Below, piece after piece: positions 8,581 through 15,625 of a stretch of 59,432 nucleotides of DNA; position 1 is the first letter of the stretch; every line of letters starts with the position of its first letter. Source of the DNA: Microcoleus sp. CAWBG506 (GTDB lineage Bacteria; Cyanobacteriota; Cyanobacteriia; Cyanobacteriales; Microcoleaceae); NCBI GenBank assembly GCA_020883125.1, contig JAHREW010000038.1, forward strand, positions 4,202 to 63,633. Reading direction: 5' to 3'. The position numbers were made by a program, and so were the translations under genes. Under the pieces are notes generated by a model. The model ran no database searches and was not told the DNA's origin. It worked only from the letters and a program-made list of their open reading frames with translations.

Positions 8581-9060
8581 ATGGCTACTAAAGATGAGGG
8601 CTTGTTGTGGTTATTCTATCAAAGGTACAGCTTTCGGAAAGTGCCAAACCATGAAGAATATAAGAGTTACATAAAGTCGATGCTCATTTGTGCTAATGGA
8701 GATGGTACAATAGCTCCAGAAGAAAGAGACTGGGTCGTTGGATATGCTTCTGCTTATGGCGCACCCGATTCATTAGTGGAGGAACTCAAATCTTATAAAG
8801 CTGACGAAGACATCGAGAAGATGATTAGTAATACTCCAGCAGCTAATGCTTCACGACGTTTCCTTGTTTACGATGCCATTATGGCTTGCAGTGCTGATGG
8901 AGAATATAGTGACCCAGAAAGAGCAACTATAACTAAAATGGCAGCTAAACTGGGCATTTCTCAAGATACGGTTGAACAAATTGAAAAAATCTGTCTTGAA
9001 GAAATCGAACTACGGGAAAAAAGAGTGAAACTGATGTATCCGGAGGGAGCACCTCTCTAG
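8581..9060 (+). CDS. TerB-like (tellurite-resistance/co-chaperone-fold) domain protein
   Basis: A 159-residue helical protein with two acidic, metal-binding-like loops in TerB arrangement: ANGDGTIAPEERDWV (about residues 37-51) and CSADGEYSDPERATI (about 101-115). TerB-fold proteins of this kind are cytoplasmic and often stress-linked; no specific role follows from sequence. AAGGG lies about 6 nt before ATG 8581. It stands alone between a MITE and a terminator in a repeat-rich patch, which suggests an accessory gene. Tellurite resistance itself is not implied. Confidence 0.75.
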   Translation: MATKDEGLLWLFYQRYSFRKVPNHEEYKSYIKSMLICANGDGTIAPEERDWVVGYASAYGAPDSLVEELKSYKADEDIEKMISNTPAANASRRFLVYDAIMACSADGEYSDPERATITKMAAKLGISQDTVEQIEKICLEEIELREKRVKLMYPEGAPL

Positions 9061-9148
9061 TGGCATTCGTGACAAGTTGGACTACCGCGGTTTTTGTTAT
9101 CAGTCGCTCGAAATCGTTTTTGTATCAGGTATAAACTTTAAGTCAGAA

Positions 9149-9183
9149 AACCCCTAGCCGCTGAAAGGTCTAGAGGTTTTTTT
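9149..9183 (+). terminator. Intrinsic terminator after the TerB-like gene
   Basis: AACCCCTAG and CTAGAGGTT pair with one mismatch around a GC-containing loop and are followed by a run of eight T's. It lies about 90 bp after the stop codon. Confidence 0.75.
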
Positions 9184-9465
9184 TGTAGAAGTATGTCTAC
9201 TCAAGATTTTTGCCACTGGTAGCAATTAAAAGTTTCTTTACAGAACTTTACGTCGTAAGCTGCTACGCATCTAAATTGAATACAGAGACGGGCTCTCCTG
9301 CCCGTCCCACAAGAATTGTAGAAAAATTGACTGTCAAATTAGATGCACAGCAGCTTATCTTATTTTGCCAGTATCTCGGCTATACCCCTTTACCAGGTAA
9401 TTCCCATAAACTGACTCAGGAGTTGCAACTGCTACAGCTAGGTCAGGATAGCAACTTGTTGTGAT
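9184..9465. other. Intergenic region with a small palindrome, no convincing gene
   Basis: The only structure seen is GACGGGC-tctcct-GCCCGTC (9287-9306), a common cyanobacterial palindromic repeat. A frame from TTG 9210 to 9464 is open (84 codons), but it reads through this palindrome and has no family resemblance, so I do not call it. Confidence 0.5.
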
Positions 9466-9612
9466 TTAACTAGGTACCTGTTTACGCATCCTTAGTCCAT
9501 CAATATAGGGAATGCGTCCTTGGTAGCGACGAGTAGCGGGTAAGTTTTTGTCAGCAAGTAATTCAACAACATAATGCTCAAACTCGTGAATATGTACTTG
9601 TACTCTTTCATT
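9466..9612 (-). pseudogene. 3' gene remnant cut by MITE copy 2
   Basis: On the minus strand a 48-codon frame runs from the MITE edge to a stop at 9466-9468. It contains HIHEFEHYVVELLADKNLP and RRYQGRIPYIDGLRMRKQ. It looks like real protein sequence but has no start codon, because the MITE at 9613 sits where the upstream part should be. The family is not recognised. Confidence 0.5.
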
Positions 9613-9779
9613 AGACCTCTTGCAAAAAAAATATGTGTTATTCTTAAAAGTTTCCTCAAGTTTAGGTCATAATTTGAATTATTGGGTTGATTGGCATCTC
9701 TTTAAACTTGCCCAGCCTGCTAGATTATAAAATTGTCTAAACTTTCTAGAATAGCACAAAACTCTTTTGCAAGATGTCT
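9613..9779 (+). mobile_element. MITE-like element, copy 2 (~167 bp)
   Basis: Same orientation and internal sequence as copy 1. The inverted ends are AGACCTCTTGCAAAA and TTTTGCAAGATGTCT (one mismatch). If the element is taken as starting at GACC, it is bordered by TA on both sides, consistent with a TA target duplication. It truncates a minus-strand gene remnant. Confidence 0.85.
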
Positions 9780-9815
9780 ACTGTTTTTAGTTTCCCAAAA
9801 ATTACAAAAATTATC

Positions 9816-10252
9816 TTACAGTTCCTTAACTGTAATTATCGCGCTCGAATCAAGTATTAACTGACTATCAAAGAACGGTGCAAGAGAATATAAACAAAAT
9901 GGAGTATCATCAGCAGAATATTTTTTACTTAGCTGCTTTATCTTATTAATTTTGGGCAAGCTTTCTTTTTCTTTTTTGTCAGACAAACTAGCTAGAGCTA
10001 GCTTAGCTTTTAACTCTCTGATTCGCTGAGATGATTAAATAAGGTAATCCCGAACACAGTCCAATAAATCTTCATCGGGGTCAGCTTGACTAATAAAGTT
10101 TTCATTAAAAAAAACCGCCCATGTGAGAATTTCTTTACTCATTCCGCTTTCATATATTTCCCATCCACAATTTTCTAACTCAAACTTGATTTTACAATTT
10201 TCTATTTTATTGACTAACTTTACAAATTCTTTCTCTTGTTTCTTGTTTATAA
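9816..10252 (-). pseudogene. Decayed gene, 5'-truncated at a MITE fragment and interrupted by a stop
   Basis: A minus-strand frame enters from the MITE-fragment edge at 10253 and reads ENCGWEIYESGMSKEIL, TWAVFFNENFISQADPDEDL and LDCVRDYLI. It then meets TAA at 10035-10037 and continues in the same frame for 73 more sense codons (RIRELKAKLALASLSDKKEKE ... SSAIITVKEL) to a stop at 9816-9818. Continuation in frame after the stop suggests one original gene with a nonsense mutation and a lost 5' end. The family is not recognised. Confidence 0.5.
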
Positions 10253-10254
10253 TA

Positions 10255-10292
10255 GACCTCTTGCAAAATAATTTTGTGCCCTTATGGAAAGT
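10255..10292 (-). mobile_element. 38-bp fragment of the same MITE, abutting copy 3
   Basis: GACCTCTTGCAAAATAATTTTGTGC followed by ATGGAAAG matches the terminal bases of the element in reverse orientation. It stops exactly where full copy 3 begins, as expected if copy 3 inserted next to or into an older copy whose remainder was lost. Confidence 0.75.
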
Positions 10293-10459
10293 AGACCTCT
10301 TGCAAAAGAGTTTTGTGCTATTCTAGAAAGTTTAGACAATTTTATAATCTAGCAGGCTGGGCAAGTTTAAGGAGATGCCAATCAACCCAATAATTCAAAT
10401 TATGACCTAAACTTGAGCAAGCTTTTAAGGATAACACATATTTTTTTTGCAAGAGGTCT
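10293..10459 (-). mobile_element. MITE-like element, copy 3 (~167 bp, inverted)
   Basis: The reverse complement of copies 1 and 2, with both terminal repeats intact. TA occurs on both sides when the ends are set at GACC/GGTC. It has no coding capacity. Similarity to copy 2 is especially close around the tctagcaggctgggcaag segment. Confidence 0.87.
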
Positions 10460-10531
10460 AATGTCTATATCAACTGGTCTTTACGACGCCTATTCGCAAT
10501 TTGCACATCCTATCGCTGAGACGCTAACCAA
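10460..10531 (+). repeat. ~72-bp dispersed repeat, inverted partner of 8174-8245
   Basis: AATGTCTATATCAAC through TCGCTGAGACG matches the minus strand of 8174-8245 with scattered changes. It begins immediately at the end of MITE copy 3. Confidence 0.65.
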
Positions 10532-10681
10532 GCAAGTACACACTAAATCAATAGTGTGGCAGTCAAGAGTTTTGTTCCATGGAAAACCTCACTTTTGAGC
10601 GAAGCCACAGACAATCTTTTCTTGACTAAATGCGTAATTTACCGATGCTGTCCTTCAAACCTAATTTTAGGACACATAAAA

Positions 10682-11212
10682 ATGATGAACGATCATTTAG
10701 CAATTGGCAAAGAAACAAAGCAGTCTCAGGCTTTAGTTCATATTTACTGGGATCTTCAGAACGTCCACTTAACGCAAAAACAAACTGAATTATTGGTCGC
10801 TTTTGCCAAATCAAAAGGGCGCTTAGATTGCTTCAAAGTTTACTATAACTCGCAGAAAAGAAATCAATTGCTCGCCAAGAATAATGTAGAGTATCTTGGT
10901 TGTCAGGGTGTTGATGTTCGCTCCAATGACAAGAATAGTGTAGATAAAGAATTGACATTTGACTGGATTAAACGAGTTTACATCAAACCTTCTCCTGAGA
11001 TAATTATCCTAGTCTCAGGAGATCGGGATTTTGCGCCTTTAGTCAGTCTGATGCTTAATGTTGGAAAAAAAATCATAGTTTTTGCACAGCGTTTTAGTGA
11101 AAGCAAGAAACTGATTAAGCTAGTTGGTGATGATAACTTCCATTACGTAGACAATCTGCCTAGCTTGTTTGTAGGAAATACTCAGGATAAAGCAGACAAA
11201 ATATCTGCATAA
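10682..11212 (+). CDS. NYN-domain (PIN-like) ribonuclease-type protein
   Basis: About 176 residues from ATG 10682; the frame is open from 10556, but the upstream part lacks family sequence and AGGA precedes the chosen start. The NYN fold motifs are present in order: IYWDLQNVHL (first Asp and Asn), VDKELTFDWI (second Asp) and IILVSGDRDFAPLV (SGDxDF with paired Asp). These acidic residues would bind a metal for RNA cleavage. The protein is cytoplasmic with no other domain. It follows the MITE/repeat patch with no partner gene. The substrate is unknown. Confidence 0.85.
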   Translation: MMNDHLAIGKETKQSQALVHIYWDLQNVHLTQKQTELLVAFAKSKGRLDCFKVYYNSQKRNQLLAKNNVEYLGCQGVDVRSNDKNSVDKELTFDWIKRVYIKPSPEIIILVSGDRDFAPLVSLMLNVGKKIIVFAQRFSESKKLIKLVGDDNFHYVDNLPSLFVGNTQDKADKISA

Positions 11213-11214
11213 AG

Positions 11215-11455
11215 TGGCACGGCACGCCAGGGAATTAATTCCATGGCTAATAGCTAAAGTCGGTTAAAACCGACTGAAGACAGCGTAAAAAAATCCAATC
11301 TTCAGTCCTCATAGCGAGGAATTTCGCTATGAGCCAGGGGTTTAAACCCCTGGCGGACTAACGGTCAAAATGCCAAATATCTGTTAAAATTCACCTAGCC
11401 GCAGATAGCAAAAATCTAGTTTATTTGATAAACTAGATTCTCCAAACCAACCGCC
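11215..11455. repeat. Cluster of palindromic dispersed repeats upstream of rnc
   Basis: Three palindromes occur in series: AGTCGGTTAAAACCGACT (11259-11276), CGCCAGGGGTTTAAACCCCTGGCG (about 11333-11356 with its surrounds), and AATCTAGTTTATTTGATAAACTAGATT (11413-11439). They form strong stems and may terminate NYN transcription or shape the rnc leader. No gene was seen. Confidence 0.6.
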
Positions 11456-11507
11456 ATCTGCGGCTCTTTCATGTCCACATCACAACACCAACGATTACCT
11501 AACTTCC

Positions 11508-12221
11508 ATGCAATTAACTAACCAAACAACAGCAAGACAAATGAGCCTACCCGAATTCCACAATCAAAAACTCTTCCGCCAAGCACTCACACACCGTTCC
11601 TATGTCAACGAAAACCCCACATCCCGCGAAGAAGATAACGAACGCTTAGAATTTCTCGGCGATGCTTTGCTGACTTTTCTCAGTGGCGAATATCTCTATC
11701 AGCGTCACCCAGAAATGGGAGAAGACCAACTTACTCGCCGACGTTCAGCCCTAGTAGATGAAAAACAACTAGCCAGATTTGCTAAAGAAATAGATTTAGA
11801 CTTAAAAATGCGACTCGGAAAAGGAGCCTATCGAGAAGGTGGTATTACTAATCCTAATTTGCTTAGCAGCACCTTTGAAGCATTTATTGGTGCTTACTAT
11901 CTCGATATACAAGACATGGACAAAGTTCGTAAATTTGTGTGGGAATTGTTTGATTCAGTGCCGGAAAATGTAGTCGAAACGCGATCGAGTATAGACTCAA
12001 AAAACCGCTTTCAGGAATGGGTACAAGCCAACGGTGACACCACTCCTCCCAAATACGTGACAATCCAAGCAGGAGGCGCAGCTCACGCTCCCGAATTTCT
12101 TGCTAAAGTTTATGTCGCAGATAAACCCTATGGAGAAGGTAAAGGTAAAAGTAAAAAAGATGCTGAAAAAAATGCAGCCGAAGATGCACTAGCCAAACTG
12201 AAAAAACGGGGGCTAATCTAA
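11508..12221 (+). CDS. rnc: Ribonuclease III
   Basis: A 237-residue RNase III of normal length. The N-terminal nuclease domain has the signature NERLEFLGDALL (about residues 45-56) and the second catalytic segment STFEAFIGAYYLD. A C-terminal dsRNA-binding domain (about residues 165-234) ends GKGKSKKDAEKNAAEDALA. It acts on double-stranded RNA in rRNA and mRNA processing. The gene converges with a polysaccharide deacetylase 19 bp away. An internal ATG at codon 11 is an alternative start. Confidence 0.96.
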   Translation: MQLTNQTTARQMSLPEFHNQKLFRQALTHRSYVNENPTSREEDNERLEFLGDALLTFLSGEYLYQRHPEMGEDQLTRRRSALVDEKQLARFAKEIDLDLKMRLGKGAYREGGITNPNLLSSTFEAFIGAYYLDIQDMDKVRKFVWELFDSVPENVVETRSSIDSKNRFQEWVQANGDTTPPKYVTIQAGGAAHAPEFLAKVYVADKPYGEGKGKSKKDAEKNAAEDALAKLKKRGLI

Positions 12222-12240
12222 ACTTTAACTCGTCTTTTGA

Positions 12241-13176
12241 CTAAAACCACCTTTTCTTTCTTAAAGTTGAAGCTTTTTCAGCGATCCTAATTAAATCGGT
12301 CGGCGACATATCCTTGCTCACTGTCATGCGAGAAATGCGATAGTTATTTCTCAATCGGCTGACTCTTAACAAATTGTCATCATACAAAAACCCAGTTAAA
12401 TGATATTTAGGTAAAATGCTTTCCACTTCTCTATCTGATGCACCGTAGGGATAGGCTATGTGAGCACCGACAAGTTTATTTTTGTCTAAATTGTTCATAC
12501 ATTTTCTCAAAATTAACTTAGATTTAGAAATTTCTAATTCTAAATTTTTCCCATTCAGGGTAGTTAAATTTTTGTGGCTGAAGCCGTGGGATTGAATATC
12601 ATAAAAACCCTTTTTGTATCCCTCTCTTAAATCGTTGCAGCTAGTGTGAGGTAAAAATTCTCCGCCCATATCTACACCCAAAAAATGTGGATTGACAAAC
12701 AGCACAAATTTACCCTTTTCTTTATAAATGAATGACAGTTTTTCGATAATTGGTAGTGCATTTGTATGAACGCCTTTGTAGCCGTCGTCAAAGGTAATCA
12801 TAATGGGTTTTTGACCTTCATGTTGAGGTGGTATTGGCTTGGATTTTTCAATAAAATATAGATACAAGTCTTGAGATGATAAAAACCAGTAGTTTTCTTC
12901 AACTAAGTATTCTAAGAATACTGCCAAATCTTGTTTCGTGTAGTCCGTTGAAAAAGCGTTTCTGCGAGGTGGCAATTCGGCGGGATTTTGAATATCTACA
13001 ATGTCGTGAAAGCCCAGAATGGGAATTCTGACGAAATAAGATTCTACAGTCCATCCAGAAATGCCGATACTGATTAAAAATATCAGCACTAAATAAATAA
13101 TTTTGGTTTTGTGTAGCAGTCGAAAAAGAAAATTTAGCGGAATCTTTCGCTGCTTTAGCAATTGTTCTTTATTCAT
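12241..13176 (-). CDS. Polysaccharide deacetylase (NodB-homology) membrane-anchored
   Basis: A 311-residue protein with a basic N-terminus and one membrane anchor (KIIYLVLIFLISIGISG, about residues 26-42), then an extracytoplasmic NodB domain. The domain shows ITFDDGYKG (catalytic Asp and metal Asp), QSHGFSHKNL (metal His pair) and HIAYPYGAS. Such enzymes de-N-acetylate cell-wall or exopolysaccharide amino sugars (carbohydrate esterase 4). It is convergent with rnc. The upstream gap is AT-rich with no obvious operator. Confidence 0.87.
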   Translation of the reverse strand: MNKEQLLKQRKIPLNFLFRLLHKTKIIYLVLIFLISIGISGWTVESYFVRIPILGFHDIVDIQNPAELPPRRNAFSTDYTKQDLAVFLEYLVEENYWFLSSQDLYLYFIEKSKPIPPQHEGQKPIMITFDDGYKGVHTNALPIIEKLSFIYKEKGKFVLFVNPHFLGVDMGGEFLPHTSCNDLREGYKKGFYDIQSHGFSHKNLTTLNGKNLELEISKSKLILRKCMNNLDKNKLVGAHIAYPYGASDREVESILPKYHLTGFLYDDNLLRVSRLRNNYRISRMTVSKDMSPTDLIRIAEKASTLRKKRWF

Positions 13177-13304
13177 CGTCTCCTCACCAGTCTATTTATT
13201 ATTCATATTTACCATCAATGCAGCCAAATTCAGTAATACTAATATAGTTTTTACCTTTTTTTTATAATTTAGTTAGACTTTCAAATATAGCCGATCGCAC
13301 AATG

Positions 13305-13424
13305 GTATAATCAACTGTGAACCGTCAACTGTCAACTGCCTGCCCGCTCCCCAAGCCGAAGGGTAGCCGAAGAGTCTACTGTGAACTGTCTACCGTCTAC
13401 CGTCTACTATCAACTATATAATTA
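13305..13424. repeat. Short tandem repeats (CAACTGT/TCTACCG type) before the DUF1824 gene
   Basis: Degenerate heptamers (gtcaactgtcaactg, gtctaccgtctaccgtctact) run right up to the start codon at 13425. They resemble STRR elements of filamentous cyanobacteria and probably form the leader of the following gene. Confidence 0.65.
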
Positions 13425-13850
13425 ATGTCTACTCCAAACCCGACTACCCTCACCCTGGAAGAAGCACAACAAATTCTCAAAAATTTCACTTGTCTGGATA
13501 TGCAATCTTTAGCATCGCCACTGCAAAAACAAGAACTCCGTCAAGCTATTTTGCTGGTAGCGAGTTTGTCAGATTATCAAATGCTAGGAGTTTGCGCATC
13601 TTCGACAGATGAAGGCTTTTTGGCTTTAAAAACTTATTTGACAGCTTTTGGATATCAACCTGTTTTAGACCCCAACTCTGCTGCTTCATTTACCAACTCT
13701 GTTTATATTAAGTTTAATACTTTGAAAGGTTCTTATTATGTTGACAGCTATACGGGAAGTTACCGTGGGCTTTTGGTGTCGTGTCAATCTGCTTCGGAAT
13801 CAGGAATTAGCGAGACATACGGTCATTTACCTCTCGATTTATTTTGTTAA
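13425..13850 (+). CDS. DUF1824 family cyanobacterial protein
   Basis: A 141-residue soluble protein matching the cyanobacteria-specific DUF1824 pattern, with a helical N-terminus (LTLEEAQQILKNF, CLDMQSLASP), a LLVASLSDYQMLGVCA core, and a C-terminal YIKFNTLKGSYYVDSY ... GLLVSCQS beta region. The function is not established. It is convergent with glgA, separated by a perfect inverted repeat. The start is the ATG at 13425; no strong ribosome site precedes it because STRR repeats fill the leader. Confidence 0.8.
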   Translation: MSTPNPTTLTLEEAQQILKNFTCLDMQSLASPLQKQELRQAILLVASLSDYQMLGVCASSTDEGFLALKTYLTAFGYQPVLDPNSAASFTNSVYIKFNTLKGSYYVDSYTGSYRGLLVSCQSASESGISETYGHLPLDLFC

Positions 13851-13884
13851 TTGAAATTGGAAAGTTGGCATTTAGCATGGGAAC

Positions 13885-13942
13885 CAACTAACAAGAGTTA
13901 ACAGTTAACAATTGACTGTTAACTGTTAACTCTTGTTAGTTG
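13885..13942. repeat. Perfect 26-bp inverted repeat between convergent DUF1824 and glgA
   Basis: The arm at 13885-13910 (caactaacaagagttaac...) is exactly complementary to 13917-13942, with a 6-nt attgac loop. It begins 35 bp after the DUF1824 stop and ends on the base before the glgA stop codon. It likely acts as a bidirectional terminator or mRNA 3'-end stabiliser, although it is AT-rich and has no U-tract. Confidence 0.8.
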
Positions 13943-15367
13943 TCAACTCTCAACTGTCAATTCTGGCTGTTCTTCCGGTGCGGTTTCTTCCGGCGGTAGT
14001 CCCAAAACATCTCTGTACAACTGGACATATTTTCTGGCAGAAATGTCCCAGCTAAAATCTTCTCTCATGCCGCGCTGTTGCAGTTCTTTCCACTTATCTT
14101 TATAGCGGAAACCTTCCCAAGTTCGGATCATGCAGGTGAACAAGTCAAGGGGTTCGTAGCGATCGAAACAGTAACCAGTACCTGTATTATCGATCGGGTT
14201 ATTGTGCGACACCGTATCCACTAAACCGCCGGTACGACGTACCATCGGCACACATCCATAGCGCAGCGCCAGCATTTGACTGATACCACAGGGCTCGAAA
14301 CGACTCGGCATCAGGAAGGTGTCACAACCTGCGTAAACGCGACGGGAGAGGGCTTCGTTGTAGAGTAATTGGGTGGACATCCGGCCTGGATAACGGGCTG
14401 TCATTTGCCAGAGTTGGGTTTCGTAGTAGCGATCGCCCGTTCCCAGTACAATAAATTGAGCGTCGGTATAGGCCATGAAGCGATCGAGCATTTGGATAAT
14501 CAAATCCAGCCCCTTCTGTTCCACCAGGCGAGTAACCATCCCAATTAAAAAGGCATTTTTATTCACTTCCAAACCGACTTCTTCTTGCAGCGCAATTTTG
14601 TTGGGATAGCGCTTTTCAATAGTATCAGCACTGAATTGTTGAGTAATGTACTTATCAGTTTCTGGGTTGTAGGATTCAGTATCAATCCCATTCAAAATTC
14701 CCGATACCTTACCGCCCAAAAAAGACAACAAACCTTCCAATTCTTCCCCATAAGCCGGGGTTTTGATTTGCTCGGCATAAGTCGGTGAAACTGTATTTAC
14801 TCGATTGGCAAACTGTACTGCCGCGGCCATTGTATTATGACCTTGCATATACCAAGGACACCAAGTCATCTGCTCCAAACGCCAGCGCCATGGCCCTTGA
14901 TAAGCTAAATTGTGAATAGTAAAAACAGTGCTGATATCAGGGTCTTGGTGCATCCAAACAGGTATCATTCCCGTATGCCAATCGTGACAATGGATAATTT
15001 GTGGCTTCCAGTAATTCCAAGCAAATTCCGCTGCACCATTAGCAAAGAAAGTAAATTTCCAATCTTCATCGACGCCACCATAAATGCGGCGAGTTGAGAA
15101 AGATGGATGTTTAAATAAATATAAAGGAACATCCGTTCCCGGCAAAACAGTTTCAAAGATGGAGAAGCTTTGGAACATGGCATCACCTTTCCAAACAGCT
15201 TCTTTGGGCACATCCATTTTGTCCGGGATGAAGCCGTAATAGGGCATGAAGATGCGGACATCGTGACCCATGCGTCGTAGGAATTTAGGCAAAGCACCGA
15301 CGACATCCCCCATACCGCCTACCTTAGCTAGGGGTGCTGCTTCGGCGGATACAAATAAAATTCGCAT
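13943..15367 (-). CDS. glgA: Glycogen synthase (ADP-glucose, GT5)
   Basis: A 474-residue GT5 glycogen synthase. The N-terminus MRILFVSAEAAPLAKVGGMG holds the ADP-glucose-binding KVGG loop. Further motifs are IIHCHDWHTGMIP, VFTIHNLAYQG, GILNGIDTESYNP, IGMVTRLVEQKGLDL and the C-terminal PSRFEPCGISQMLALRYG with the conserved Glu. It elongates alpha-1,4-glucan from ADP-glucose in the cytoplasm. A GH57 glucan enzyme is elsewhere in the window but not linked. The start is the unambiguous ATG at 15367. The upstream gap to the divergent peptidase is 258 bp. Confidence 0.97.
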   Translation of the reverse strand: MRILFVSAEAAPLAKVGGMGDVVGALPKFLRRMGHDVRIFMPYYGFIPDKMDVPKEAVWKGDAMFQSFSIFETVLPGTDVPLYLFKHPSFSTRRIYGGVDEDWKFTFFANGAAEFAWNYWKPQIIHCHDWHTGMIPVWMHQDPDISTVFTIHNLAYQGPWRWRLEQMTWCPWYMQGHNTMAAAVQFANRVNTVSPTYAEQIKTPAYGEELEGLLSFLGGKVSGILNGIDTESYNPETDKYITQQFSADTIEKRYPNKIALQEEVGLEVNKNAFLIGMVTRLVEQKGLDLIIQMLDRFMAYTDAQFIVLGTGDRYYETQLWQMTARYPGRMSTQLLYNEALSRRVYAGCDTFLMPSRFEPCGISQMLALRYGCVPMVRRTGGLVDTVSHNNPIDNTGTGYCFDRYEPLDLFTCMIRTWEGFRYKDKWKELQQRGMREDFSWDISARKYVQLYRDVLGLPPEETAPEEQPELTVES

Positions 15368-15625
15368 TATTTTTTTTTCGTTCCTTAAGATAGTTAGTCT
15401 AGATTAAGTTTAAATGGGTAGCGGCACAATATTAACATGGAGCCGAAAAACAACTAAGTCAACCCATCTAATTAAACAAAATACTCACAGCCCCGACAAC
15501 TGGTGCAAAATCGGGACTCTCACAAAAGAGGGTTGGGGGAGCGATCGTGTAAAATATTGTTACAAAATTACTGTAAAGTAAAAATATAAATTTATTTCTT
15601 CTACAAATACAACAGCCTCAACTAC

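Noticed and set aside
9210..9464. 84-codon open frame
   Set aside because: It begins at TTG, reads through a palindromic repeat, resembles no family and has no ribosome site.
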